Below, one piece after another: positions 1-9,414 of a stretch of DNA of 64,000 nucleotides (positions are counted from its first letter, which is position 1; every line of letters starts with the position of its first letter). The translations under genes were made by a program, and so were the position numbers. The notes beneath the pieces are model-generated. The model saw only the letters and a list, made by a program, of their open reading frames with translations, had not been told where the DNA came from and searched no databases. Source of the DNA: Lactobacillus johnsonii (GTDB lineage: Bacteria > Bacillota > Bacilli > Lactobacillales > Lactobacillaceae); contig NZ_CP047409.1 of assembly GCF_013487865.1 (NCBI RefSeq), positions 496,001 to 560,000 of the forward strand, in the 5' to 3' direction.

Positions 1-2
1 AT

Positions 3-1874
3 GTTGCTGTACCCTTAAAAACAGTTTTTGATCCTATTAGAGGTTTAGGAAATCCATATTCTATTTTTAAATTGCCAGAAGGATCAGATTTAGATAATAA
101 AATTCAAAATATTATAGACGAAAAAATTTTAAAAGATATACATAATAATAAATTAATAATTGACATAACTAATGAAGTCGATAAAAAAATTAAACGTAAA
201 GATCATAAGATATTTCCATTAGGTTATGATCTTTTTACCACTCCTATTTTTAGAAATAAAAATTATTATTTGGCCATAAATCCTAATACAGGATTTAATT
301 CGCCCAAAAATGTATGGGGGAGATTTAATTATGTGTTTGAAAATCAAAAAGAAAAGACATCAGAAATAGAAATTTACGAACCTTTGTTTAATAATAAATT
401 ATCGGATTTAGATAATAAAGAAAACAGTTTTGATCAGTCTAGTTTAGTAGTAGGATTTAGTGATTCTCAAAAAAATAAATTAAATCTTGATGAAATTGCA
501 GTGTGTGCTTATAGTAATGATCAAAATGTTATGAAATTCGCATTTATTAATGTGAAAAATCAAAAGCAAGTTTCTTTTAGAATAACTTCTATGATTAATT
601 TTAAGAGATATGATGCTTATTCTCCTATCTTAAGATTTTTAATTGAAGTATCGTATTTAAACAAAATAAATAATTTTTCTCTATTAAATTACATTAATAA
701 TGTCTCTTTTCCAAGAATACCTCGATTTACGTATAAACATGTTATATTGAATCCTGCTCGCTGGGAAATAACTAGTGACATTATTTCTGATGCACAGAAT
801 CGGGATGTACAAATTTCAAAATTACGTAAGTATTTATGTAATTGGAATTGTCCATATAGAGTATTTTATTTAGAAAACGATGTAAAGCTAAAATTTGATT
901 TGAGAAAAAATAATGATATAGAAGAACTACTAAGTAAATTACATAAAAATAGAAGAATAAGTCTTATTGAAGATATATCTTCGAATAGTGTATCTCCCAC
1001 AGAATATGTATTTTCGTTTAAGAAATTAAAAAGCACACAACAAAAATTATTTTCGATTTCTTATCTTAACAAATGCAATCGTATTGTGGTACCTAGTAAT
1101 AACGATAAATGGTTATACTATCAGATTTATACTCCAAGAATCTTGTTTAAGGATGTATTAAAAAAGATAGTTACACCCTTAATAACTAGATTAAAAGAAG
1201 TAAATGCGATAGATGAATTCTTCTATATATATTATTTAATTCCTGAACCCCATCTTAGAATCAGATTTCATATAAAAGATCTATCAAGATATACAGCTAT
1301 TAGAAATAGTATAGAGAATGAACTGAAAAAAGCTGTTCAAGCTAATTACATGAGTAAGTATAGCTTGAGTACTTATGAAAGAGAGATAGAAAGATATGGT
1401 GGAGAAAGCTTATTCTATTCGATAGAAAATATTTTTAGTTTTGATAGTAGCATGTGCCTACGCTTCGTTGAAAATATAAATTATTTAAATCATGCTCTGT
1501 TGATATGTAAACTGCTGTTTCATGTTGGTATAAGTTCTTATGATGAAATGAAGGAAATATTATCGTATTTTGACACAAAAGAAAATAAGAGATCCTATGG
1601 AAAAATAGCAAATGATGTTTCTAGAAAAATCATTTATTCTGATAAATTTAAGTCTATTCAAAAACTATTTGAGCTAATACAAAATAAAGAACAGAAATCA
1701 GCAATGATACAAAATATTGATGAAAATTATAAAAAATCTATTTGTATTTCTCTTATTCATTTGCATTTTAATAGGATGTTATTGGAGAGAAAAGATGAGT
1801 TAAAAATTGAATATATCACTTATAAAATAGTGAAGGGATTTTGCAATAAAAGAAAATATGATGGAAATAAATGA
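3..1874 (+). CDS. lanB: LanB-type lantibiotic dehydratase, 5'-truncated by window edge
   Basis: The frame is open from base 3, so the gene begins upstream; about 623 of the roughly 1000 residues usual for full-length LanB are present. LanB enzymes glutamylate Ser/Thr of a lantibiotic precursor using Glu-tRNA and then eliminate glutamate to give dehydroalanine/dehydrobutyrine. Seen here: the end of the N-terminal glutamylation domain (FPRIPRFTYKHVILNPARW) and the whole C-terminal elimination (SpaB_C-type) domain, with WLYYQIY, PEPHLRIRFH and the terminal SLIHLHFNRMLL, whose His matches the conserved elimination-domain His region. The stop lies 17 nt inside lanC, implying translational coupling. 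The region is strongly AT-rich compared with mutS, suggesting acquisition by transfer. The TTG at 72 is internal, not a start. Confidence 0.88.
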   Translation, partial: VAVPLKTVFDPIRGLGNPYSIFKLPEGSDLDNKIQNIIDEKILKDIHNNKLIIDITNEVDKKIKRKDHKIFPLGYDLFTTPIFRNKNYYLAINPNTGFNSPKNVWGRFNYVFENQKEKTSEIEIYEPLFNNKLSDLDNKENSFDQSSLVVGFSDSQKNKLNLDEIAVCAYSNDQNVMKFAFINVKNQKQVSFRITSMINFKRYDAYSPILRFLIEVSYLNKINNFSLLNYINNVSFPRIPRFTYKHVILNPARWEITSDIISDAQNRDVQISKLRKYLCNWNCPYRVFYLENDVKLKFDLRKNNDIEELLSKLHKNRRISLIEDISSNSVSPTEYVFSFKKLKSTQQKLFSISYLNKCNRIVVPSNNDKWLYYQIYTPRILFKDVLKKIVTPLITRLKEVNAIDEFFYIYYLIPEPHLRIRFHIKDLSRYTAIRNSIENELKKAVQANYMSKYSLSTYEREIERYGGESLFYSIENIFSFDSSMCLRFVENINYLNHALLICKLLFHVGISSYDEMKEILSYFDTKENKRSYGKIANDVSRKIIYSDKFKSIQKLFELIQNKEQKSAMIQNIDENYKKSICISLIHLHFNRMLLERKDELKIEYITYKIVKGFCNKRKYDGNK

Positions 1875-3102
1875 AAAAATAATCAGACGTATAGTAGATA
1901 ACTTTTATAAAGACCTAAATTCTTATTCAAATGTTATGTATATAAATGATAAGGGAGAGGAAATGCTTAAAGGTTATTATTTTGATAACTATCCATCAAT
2001 ATTGATTTTCTTATCATATTACAATCTTTTTACCAATTCCCAGATTGCGACCCCTCTAATAAAAAAATATTTAAACTATCTTGTTTCATCATTAAAGAAA
2101 CAAAAAAGAATGATTTTATCATTTGCATATGGACTGACCGGAGTATTGCTAGCTTTAAAGGTAGTTAATGAAATTGGTAAAGTTAATATTAATTTGACAG
2201 AATTACAGAATAATTATGAAGATTTAGTCAGATTAAGACTGGAAATCATTGATAGAAAAATAAAAAAAGGTACTATAAAATCTCTAGACTATGACTTCAT
2301 TAATGGATTGTCTGCTAATCTATTAACATTGCTGCTGTTTTCAAATAATAAATTTTTAATTAGAAAATGTGTAAGGTGTTTATGTGACTGTTTAGATTCT
2401 GTGTTAGCAAAGACAATCCTAAATTTAGGGGTAGCTCATGGTATAGGTGGAATTATGTTGGTATTAGTTCAAGCCAGTAAGAATGAGTATTTAGATAAAT
2501 GTCATAGATTAAAAGTAGAAAGAAGTCTAAAGCGGATTTCTGAAATTTACATAAAGATTTATACTGCAAAAAAGGAAGGAAAACAAAAATTAATTAATCC
2601 TTGGGAAGATAGAATCAATATAAAAAATATTAATCCAAATAGTCTTAAAAGAAGACAAAGCTGGTGTTATGGGACACCAGGAATAGCATATGGATTACTT
2701 GAAGTTGCAAAACAATTAAATGATACCTATTTATTAAAGATAATTAGTAATATCTTTAATAAAATCAATACGATAGATTTAATGGATACGGAGCTTGAAA
2801 CTCCAACATTTTGCCATGGAATATCAGGTTTGTTGTCAATTTTACTCAATTTAAAGGGTAACAATACAATTAATGTGAACTTGATAAAAAGAAATTTAAC
2901 AATTGAATTATTAAATAAATATGACAGTAGTAGAGAATTCGGATTTAGAGATTATGATTTTGTTTCTCGAGGTAAAAAGTACGAGAATAAGAAAGAATTT
3001 TTAGATTTAGGCCTATTAAATGGTGCTACAGGCTGTTTTTTGTCTTTAATGTCACTGATTGATGAAAGAATATTAAGCTGGACTAAAATCTTTTTGCTAT
3101 AA
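1858..3102 (+). CDS. lanC: LanC-type lanthionine cyclase
   Basis: This 414-aa protein is a zinc-dependent cyclase that adds Cys thiols to dehydrated residues to form (methyl)lanthionine rings. All residues known as important in NisC have counterparts: zinc ligands Cys270 (SWCYGTPGIA), Cys319 and His320 (FCHGISG), with Arg266 four residues before the first Cys, His194 (VAHGIGG) and Asp146 (YDFINGLSAN). The length is normal for the family. The start ATG at 1858 (or the adjacent ATG at 1861) overlaps the end of lanB, so the two modifying enzymes are probably made together and act as a membrane-associated complex with the exporter encoded next. Base composition is as AT-rich as lanB. Confidence 0.92.
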   Translation: MMEINEKIIRRIVDNFYKDLNSYSNVMYINDKGEEMLKGYYFDNYPSILIFLSYYNLFTNSQIATPLIKKYLNYLVSSLKKQKRMILSFAYGLTGVLLALKVVNEIGKVNINLTELQNNYEDLVRLRLEIIDRKIKKGTIKSLDYDFINGLSANLLTLLLFSNNKFLIRKCVRCLCDCLDSVLAKTILNLGVAHGIGGIMLVLVQASKNEYLDKCHRLKVERSLKRISEIYIKIYTAKKEGKQKLINPWEDRINIKNINPNSLKRRQSWCYGTPGIAYGLLEVAKQLNDTYLLKIISNIFNKINTIDLMDTELETPTFCHGISGLLSILLNLKGNNTINVNLIKRNLTIELLNKYDSSREFGFRDYDFVSRGKKYENKKEFLDLGLLNGATGCFLSLMSLIDERILSWTKIFLL

Positions 3103-3118
3103 AGAAGGTGTTTGAATA

Positions 3119-4900
3119 ATGCTAAAACAAATAATTAGTAATATCAATTGGCTCATAAAGTTTACTAATGGAAAGAAAAATGAATTTATAATTTGGCCAC
3201 TATTAACTATTTTATACACTTTAGGAACTGTTATTCTAACTTCAATAATTTCTGCTTATGTAGTATATGTTTTTTCTAATACAGTTTCTTACTTAAGATT
3301 GGTATTTTTACTTCTTTTATGTTTTAGTATTGGTTTAATTAGTTGGTTGAATAATCGATTACATACCAAAATGTTTTGGGAAAATGTATATTTAAGAATG
3401 GATATTACAGCTAGAGATGCACAAGCTTTTTTATTGGAACCATACGAACTTAGTTTAGATGAAGGAAGACAAGAAATGCGTCAAACAAGTATTCATTATG
3501 GTTTTGATGATGATAATAGTGGAGTAGCAATGTTTTTTCCAGAGTTAATTGCTTGTTTAAGTAGTGGAGTAAGCTTAGTAGTAATTACATTTCTGATGTC
3601 ACATCTTTCTTGGATTTTCCCTACAATAATAAGTATTACGGTACTTAGTGCATTATTGTTGATGAGAAAATATACGAAAGATCGTAACTATTTGAACCAA
3701 AAGGTAGAGGATTTATATTTAAAAAATAATTACTACAATCGAATTGCTTTTTCAGATGAAGCCAGTCAAACCATTCGATTGTATAATTATGTATCTACAA
3801 TGAAAGAAAAAATTTCTAATAGCTCAAGAAAAATTGAGAAAGTAGAAAATCAAATATTGAAGAAAAGATTAATAAATACACTTTCTCTACAAACTTTAAC
3901 ATTGATTCGTATGGTAGTAGTGTATGGTTTATTAATTTGGATGGCTATAAAGTCAAGAATCAGTATTGAAAGTTTTACATTTTATTTTACTCTTTGTGCA
4001 AATATTGAACTTCTAGTGACTAATCTATGGAAAAACTCTCGACTTTTTCTGTCAGCTAATGCTGACTTGACAATTGGAAGAAAATATATTGATCAGAGTG
4101 ATAAATATATTAATAGTAATAAAAAAATTGAAGAAACACTTTCTTTAAACCCAATTTCTATTGAGTTTTCCCATGTTTCATTTAAATATTCTAATTCTTG
4201 TCAGTATATCATTGAGGATTTTAATTTAAAGATTGAAAGTGGAGAACATTTAGCACTTATTGGGAAAAATGGAGCTGGAAAATCTACTTTAATGCTCTTA
4301 TTAATGGGGTATTTAAAACCTACTGCGGGAAAAATTTTAATTAATGGTAAGGTAGAAAATAGTGCCAGAAGAAGAACGAGATTTTCTACAATGTTTCAAG
4401 ACAATATTGTGCTTGCCACAACAATTACTAACAATATTACTATTGGTAGGAGAACTCAAACAGATAAATTAAAAGATATTTATAGAAAGACAGAATTATC
4501 TAAGATTTTAGGAAATACATTAACTGGTGAGACAGTATTAACTAAATACATTAATCCTAGTGGAATTGAATTATCTGTTGGAGAGATAGAAACATTAATG
4601 TTAGCTCGAATGCTTTATAAGAATGCAAATGCTTATATTCTCGATGAACCCTCTGCTTCTCTGGATGCTATTAGAGAAAATGAATTGTATAAAACTATTG
4701 AAGAGTTAGCAAATAAGAAGACAGTTATTTTTATTTCACATCGATTAGCTTCTATTTCTCTATCTGATAAGATTTGTCTATTAGATGCAGGAAAAATTGT
4801 AGCTTATGGAACTCATGATGAGCTAATAAAAAGTTCAAATGACTATCAGCAGCTTTATCAGAGTCAATCAAAATATTATCAAGAGGGAGAGGTACTATGA
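3119..4900 (+). CDS. lanT: LanT-like ABC exporter half-transporter 1
   Basis: The 593-aa protein fuses an N-terminal membrane domain (hydrophobic segments in about residues 20-320) to a C-terminal ATPase. Walker A is at about 382-390 (GKNGAGKST), the Q-loop in TMFQD, Walker B ILDEPSASLD near 507-516 and the H-loop in FISHR. The signature motif is LSVGE (about 485-489), where the second residue of the usual SGG is replaced by Val. There is no N-terminal C39 peptidase domain, so, as for NisT, leader removal would need a separate protease; none is visible here. A good ribosome site (AAGAAGGTG) precedes the ATG. The gene ends in a 4-nt ATGA overlap with the second transporter. Likely role: export of the modified lantibiotic precursor. 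Confidence 0.85.
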   Translation: MLKQIISNINWLIKFTNGKKNEFIIWPLLTILYTLGTVILTSIISAYVVYVFSNTVSYLRLVFLLLLCFSIGLISWLNNRLHTKMFWENVYLRMDITARDAQAFLLEPYELSLDEGRQEMRQTSIHYGFDDDNSGVAMFFPELIACLSSGVSLVVITFLMSHLSWIFPTIISITVLSALLLMRKYTKDRNYLNQKVEDLYLKNNYYNRIAFSDEASQTIRLYNYVSTMKEKISNSSRKIEKVENQILKKRLINTLSLQTLTLIRMVVVYGLLIWMAIKSRISIESFTFYFTLCANIELLVTNLWKNSRLFLSANADLTIGRKYIDQSDKYINSNKKIEETLSLNPISIEFSHVSFKYSNSCQYIIEDFNLKIESGEHLALIGKNGAGKSTLMLLLMGYLKPTAGKILINGKVENSARRRTRFSTMFQDNIVLATTITNNITIGRRTQTDKLKDIYRKTELSKILGNTLTGETVLTKYINPSGIELSVGEIETLMLARMLYKNANAYILDEPSASLDAIRENELYKTIEELANKKTVIFISHRLASISLSDKICLLDAGKIVAYGTHDELIKSSNDYQQLYQSQSKYYQEGEVL

Positions 4901-6726
4901 AAAAGAAAATAAAAGAATTTGTTATACTACTCCCTAGAATTAATGAATTATATCCACATATTATAGCTCTACAGATCAGTAATGCTGTTATGTCTAGTTT
5001 TCTACAATTTATTAATGTGATGTTTGTAGGGATGGAAATTAATTTGTTAGTTAATAGTAGTCAGAATAATACGAATATAATTTATGTCACAATTTCGTTT
5101 ATCATTCTTATTATAATTATTTCAATATTGCATAAAATTTTAGATAATTACGCTGAGAAACAGACAAGACTAATAAATTTACGAGCAAGAACTAATATGG
5201 CAAATCATTTAGTTGAAGTAGATTACGAAACTTTTGAAGATTCTAAATTTAGAAATTTATTCAATAATGTTAAATCAGGATTGGAATTTGTTGGAGGTTT
5301 TCAGAGTTTTGTACAAAATGTGGTTAATGATGTGGTTGATTTTATGACAACGTTACTCTTATCCGGAGGGATATTAGTGACGATTTTATTAACACAAGGA
5401 AAGATCAGTGTAGCTAATCAAGTTGCTTTGGTAGGCATAATAATATTATTAATAGGTTGCCCTATCTTTATTTCCTTTAAATCAGGAAAAAAGATGGGAC
5501 AAATAATGAGTGATTTTTTTAGCTATAATATCGGTTTTAATCAACTTTTGACGTATTATTTTGAGCAAGCATTTAAAGATATTAGTGTTAAAAAAATGTT
5601 GTGGATATTTGATCCAAATCAAGTTTTTTTCAAAAAAGCTAGAAAAGAGGTATTAGAAGGAGTAGAAAAAGATAAGCAGTATCAACTAAAAGTAGCTAAT
5701 CTGAATAGTATTCCCATACTTTTAATTAACACAGTAATTGGTATTCTTTATATTATCTTAGGTTTAATAATCATAAATAAGAGGTTAGGAATAGGTATGA
5801 TTGTAGCTAGTGTAGGAACACTGGAATTATTAATCTACGATTTAAGTAATCTATTTAATACTATCGGAAATAGTGAAGCCTCTTTGAATGTGATTCATCA
5901 ATATTTTGAATTTATGAATATGGGGAATAAAAATAAGAAAGACGGGCCAATTCGAGATATTAATGAAAATAATATAGAAATTGAGTTTCATAATGTAAGC
6001 TATCGTTACCCTAATAGTAAAAAATTTGCGCTAAAGAATATCAATCTTGTTTTAAATGATAAAAAGAAAGTTGCTCTTGTTGGTAAAAATGGAAGTGGAA
6101 AGACAACTCTGGTTAAGTTATTACTAAGGTTAATTACACCGACCTCTGGTTATATTACATTAAATGGTATTAACATTGATAAGTTTGATATCAACCTATA
6201 TCGTAAGATGTTCTCTAGTGTCCCTCAGAATATTTTTATTTTTGCTGAGAGCGTTGCTGATAACATATCTTTAGGGGCAAATAAGAATAAAAATAAAATA
6301 ATTCATAGTTTAAGAAAAGTAAGATTAGATAGAAAAGTACTATCTTTAAAAAAAGGAATTGATACTCCTTTAACAACTCAACTAAATAAAGAAGGAATAA
6401 ATTTCTCTGGAGGGGAAAAGCAAGCACTGGGAATAAGTCGTGCAATTTATCGTAATAGTTTGATTTATATACTAGATGAGCCAACAGCAGCTCTTGACCC
6501 AATAAAAGAAGCTGAGATGTTTGACCATATGGAGAAAATTACTTCAGATCATACAACATTATTCATTTCTCATAGAATGAGTATGACCAAAAATAGTGAT
6601 TATATATATGTTCTGGACTCTGCTCACCTTGTAGAAGAGGGAAATCATAAACAATTATTTCAAAATAAAGGTTTATATTATCAACTTTATAAAATTCAAC
6701 AAGAATATTTTGAAAAATTAAATTAA
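4897..6726 (+). CDS. ABC exporter half-transporter 2 of the lantibiotic locus
   Basis: This 609-aa half-transporter has a membrane domain (about residues 15-330) and an ATPase with Walker A GKNGSGKTT (about 396-404), canonical signature FSGGE (about 503-507), Walker B YILDEPTAALD and H-loop FISHR. It starts in the ATGA overlap with the preceding exporter, so the two are tightly coupled. Two adjacent half-transporters, one with an altered signature motif, suggest a heterodimeric exporter; alternatively the second could act in producer self-protection. The usual LanFEG immunity ABC proteins are smaller separate subunits and are not what is seen here. It is the last gene of the locus and is followed by a strong terminator. 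Confidence 0.82.
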   Translation: MKKKIKEFVILLPRINELYPHIIALQISNAVMSSFLQFINVMFVGMEINLLVNSSQNNTNIIYVTISFIILIIIISILHKILDNYAEKQTRLINLRARTNMANHLVEVDYETFEDSKFRNLFNNVKSGLEFVGGFQSFVQNVVNDVVDFMTTLLLSGGILVTILLTQGKISVANQVALVGIIILLIGCPIFISFKSGKKMGQIMSDFFSYNIGFNQLLTYYFEQAFKDISVKKMLWIFDPNQVFFKKARKEVLEGVEKDKQYQLKVANLNSIPILLINTVIGILYIILGLIIINKRLGIGMIVASVGTLELLIYDLSNLFNTIGNSEASLNVIHQYFEFMNMGNKNKKDGPIRDINENNIEIEFHNVSYRYPNSKKFALKNINLVLNDKKKVALVGKNGSGKTTLVKLLLRLITPTSGYITLNGINIDKFDINLYRKMFSSVPQNIFIFAESVADNISLGANKNKNKIIHSLRKVRLDRKVLSLKKGIDTPLTTQLNKEGINFSGGEKQALGISRAIYRNSLIYILDEPTAALDPIKEAEMFDHMEKITSDHTTLFISHRMSMTKNSDYIYVLDSAHLVEEGNHKQLFQNKGLYYQLYKIQQEYFEKLN

Positions 6727-6742
6727 AATTTAATTGCGTTTC

Positions 6743-6778
6743 AATACTTCACAGTTAGAGGCTGTGAAGTATTTTTGT
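6743..6778 (+). terminator. Intrinsic terminator of the lantibiotic operon
   Basis: A perfect 12-bp stem (AATACTTCACAG, 6743-6754, with its complement at 6762-6773), a 7-nt loop and a following T-rich stretch. It separates the AT-rich lantibiotic operon from mutS. Confidence 0.85.
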
Positions 6779-6789
6779 GCTTGATAAGT

Positions 6790-6795
6790 TATAAT
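6790..6795 (+). promoter_or_regulatory. Candidate -10 box of the mutS promoter
   Basis: A perfect TATAAT lies between the terminator and mutS. No convincing -35 hexamer is visible at the usual spacing. The ribosome site GGAAGAAAGGA follows at about 6812-6822. Confidence 0.5.
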
Positions 6796-6835
6796 AGAAC
6801 ATAGGTTTTTTGGAAGAAAGGATATTTGGTAACGA

Positions 6836-9409
6836 ATGGCAAAAAAAGATACAACACCGATGATGAAGCAATATTATGAAATTAAGGAACAATATCCCGA
6901 TGCGTTTTTGTTTTATCGTGTGGGTGATTTCTATGAATTATTTGAAGATGATGCAATCAAAGGCGCACAAATTCTTGAATTAACCCTAACTCATCGTTCA
7001 AATAAAACTAAAAATCCAATTCCAATGGCAGGTGTGCCTCATTTAGCTGTGGATACTTACGTTAATACTTTAGTAGAAAAGGGCTATAAAGTAGCACTTT
7101 GTGAACAACTTGAAGATCCGAAAAAAGCTAAAGGGATGGTTAAGCGCGGAATTATTCAATTAATTACGCCAGGTACCATGATGCAAGAGCGGCCAGATCA
7201 AGCAAAAGACAGCAACTATTTAACTTCTGTTATTTCTACAAATTCTGGCTTCGGTTTAGCCTACAGTGACTTATCCACTGGGGAAACTTTTTCCACTCAT
7301 CTAACTGACTTTGAAGGAGTAGCAAACGAATTATTATCACTTCAAACACGAGAAGTTGTGTATAACGGCCACTTAACTGACTTAAATAAGGACTTTTTGA
7401 AGAAGGCTAATATTACTGTTTCTGAACCTGTTGAAGTTGAAGGTGAACATGCAGAAATTTCTTATGTAGCTCAGAATTTAACTGATGACGCTGAAATTAA
7501 AGCTACTAAGCAATTAGTTGCATATCTTCTTTCAACTCAAAAGCGTAGTTTAGCCCACCTGCAAGTTGCTCAAAGCTACGAACCAACGCAATACTTACAG
7601 ATGTCTCACACGGTTCAAACTAATTTAGAGTTAATTAAGTCAGCTAAAACCTCTAAGAAGATGGGTTCTTTATTCTGGCTTTTAGATAAGACTAGTACTG
7701 CCATGGGTGGACGTTTATTAAAATCTTGGATTGAACGACCACTTCTTTCAGTTACAGAAATTACGCGTCGTCAAGAAATGGTTCAAGCCCTTCTTGATGA
7801 TTACTTTACCCGTGAAAAAGTTATCGACAGCTTAAAAGGTGTGTATGACTTAGAACGATTAACTGGTAGAATTGCCTTTGGTTCAGTTAATGCTCGTGAA
7901 ATGCTCCAATTAGCGCATTCTTTAGGCGCAATTCCTGAAATCTTGAATGCACTGCTTGAAACAAATAATCCACATCTGCAAAATTTTGCAAAACAGATCG
8001 ACCCACTAAAAGGAATTCATGACCTAATTGTCAACACTATTGTGGATAATCCACCGCTTCCAACGACTGAAGGTGGATTAATTAGAGAAGGCGTTTCAGA
8101 ACAATTAGACCGCTATCGAGATGCCATGAATAATGGTAAGAAGTGGCTATCTGAAATGGAGAGTCATGAACGTGAAGTAACTGGAATCAATAATCTAAAA
8201 GTTGGTTATAATAAAGTTTTTGGCTACTATATTGAAGTTACAAATTCTAATAAGAGCAAGGTGCCAACTGATCGCTACACTAGAAAGCAGACCCTAACTA
8301 ATGCAGAACGTTACATTACGCCTGATCTAAAGGAACATGAAGCTTTAATTTTAGAAGCTGAAGCAAAATCAACTGGTCTAGAATATGACTTATTTGTAAA
8401 ACTTAGAGAAGATGTTAAAAAGTACATCCCTGCCTTGCAAAAATTAGCTAAACAAATCGCAAGTTTAGATGTTTTAACTAATTTTGCGACAGTCAGTGAA
8501 CAAAATAATTATGTTCGTCCTAACTTTGTGACTGATAAGCAAGAAATCAATGTAGTCAATGGACGCCACCCAGTTGTTGAACAAGTTATGACTGCAGGTA
8601 GCTACATTCCAAATGACGTGCAGATGGATCAAGATACTAATATTTTCTTGATTACTGGACCAAATATGTCTGGTAAATCAACCTATATGCGTCAGATGGC
8701 TTTAATAGCAATCATGGCGCAGATTGGTTCTTTTGTTCCAGCCGATAGTGCAACCTTACCAATTTTTGACCAAATTTTTACTCGGATTGGTGCAGCAGAT
8801 GATTTGATTTCTGGCCAGAGTACTTTTATGGTAGAAATGAGCGAAGCAAACGACGCTTTGCAACATGCAACTAAGCGATCGCTAGTTTTGTTTGATGAAA
8901 TTGGCCGAGGTACAGCTACTTATGACGGAATGGCACTTGCTGGTGCAATTGTTAAATACCTTCATGACAAAGTTGGCGCAAAGGCCTTGTTTGCTACACA
9001 CTATCATGAATTAACCGATTTAGATCAAACGCTCAAGCATTTGAAGAATATTCATGTAGGAGCAACAGAAGAAAATGGAAAGTTAATTTTCTTACACAAG
9101 ATTCTTCCAGGACCTGCCGATCAATCTTATGGTATTCATGTTGCTCAATTAGCAGGTTTACCACACAAGGTTTTGCGTGAAGCAACAACAATGCTTAAGC
9201 GGTTAGAAAAGCAAGGCGCTAGTGAACTGCAACCAGCTAGTGAACAACTTGATCTCTTTGTTCCTGAAGAAGCGAGTGCACCAGCAATTTCAGATGATGA
9301 AAAAGATGTATTAGATGAGATTCAAAATGTGTATCTTGCTGACAAGACACCCCTCCAAGTTATGGAATTAGTGGCTCAGTGGCAGCAGGAATTGAAAGAT
9401 AAGGACTGA
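6836..9409 (+). CDS. mutS: DNA mismatch repair ATPase MutS
   Basis: An 857-aa mismatch-recognition protein of normal length. The N-terminal domain carries the mismatch-wedging Phe-X-Glu (GDFYELF, F32 and E34). The C-terminal ABC-type ATPase has Walker [10 protein letters not shown] at about 608-616, the [12 protein letters not shown] block and the ATHYHEL switch. Near the C terminus QLDLF (about 804-808) fits the consensus peptide that binds the beta sliding clamp. It begins a repair operon with mutL five bases downstream, followed by ruvA and ruvB. GC content and codon use change sharply from the lantibiotic locus upstream, so mutS probably marks the resumption of the core chromosome. Confidence 0.97.
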   Translation: MAKKDTTPMMKQYYEIKEQYPDAFLFYRVGDFYELFEDDAIKGAQILELTLTHRSNKTKNPIPMAGVPHLAVDTYVNTLVEKGYKVALCEQLEDPKKAKGMVKRGIIQLITPGTMMQERPDQAKDSNYLTSVISTNSGFGLAYSDLSTGETFSTHLTDFEGVANELLSLQTREVVYNGHLTDLNKDFLKKANITVSEPVEVEGEHAEISYVAQNLTDDAEIKATKQLVAYLLSTQKRSLAHLQVAQSYEPTQYLQMSHTVQTNLELIKSAKTSKKMGSLFWLLDKTSTAMGGRLLKSWIERPLLSVTEITRRQEMVQALLDDYFTREKVIDSLKGVYDLERLTGRIAFGSVNAREMLQLAHSLGAIPEILNALLETNNPHLQNFAKQIDPLKGIHDLIVNTIVDNPPLPTTEGGLIREGVSEQLDRYRDAMNNGKKWLSEMESHEREVTGINNLKVGYNKVFGYYIEVTNSNKSKVPTDRYTRKQTLTNAERYITPDLKEHEALILEAEAKSTGLEYDLFVKLREDVKKYIPALQKLAKQIASLDVLTNFATVSEQNNYVRPNFVTDKQEINVVNGRHPVVEQVMTAGSYIPNDVQMDQDTNIFLITGPNMSGKSTYMRQMALIAIMAQIGSFVPADSATLPIFDQIFTRIGAADDLISGQSTFMVEMSEANDALQHATKRSLVLFDEIGRGTATYDGMALAGAIVKYLHDKVGAKALFATHYHELTDLDQTLKHLKNIHVGATEENGKLIFLHKILPGPADQSYGIHVAQLAGLPHKVLREATTMLKRLEKQGASELQPASEQLDLFVPEEASAPAISDDEKDVLDEIQNVYLADKTPLQVMELVAQWQQELKDKD

Positions 9410-9414
9410 GAATC

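Noticed and set aside
6236..6502. A minus-strand 88-codon frame as a possible lantibiotic precursor
   Set aside because: It is antisense to the ATPase domain of the second exporter, lacks a leader or Cys/Ser/Thr-rich core, and reflects AT-rich codon bias.
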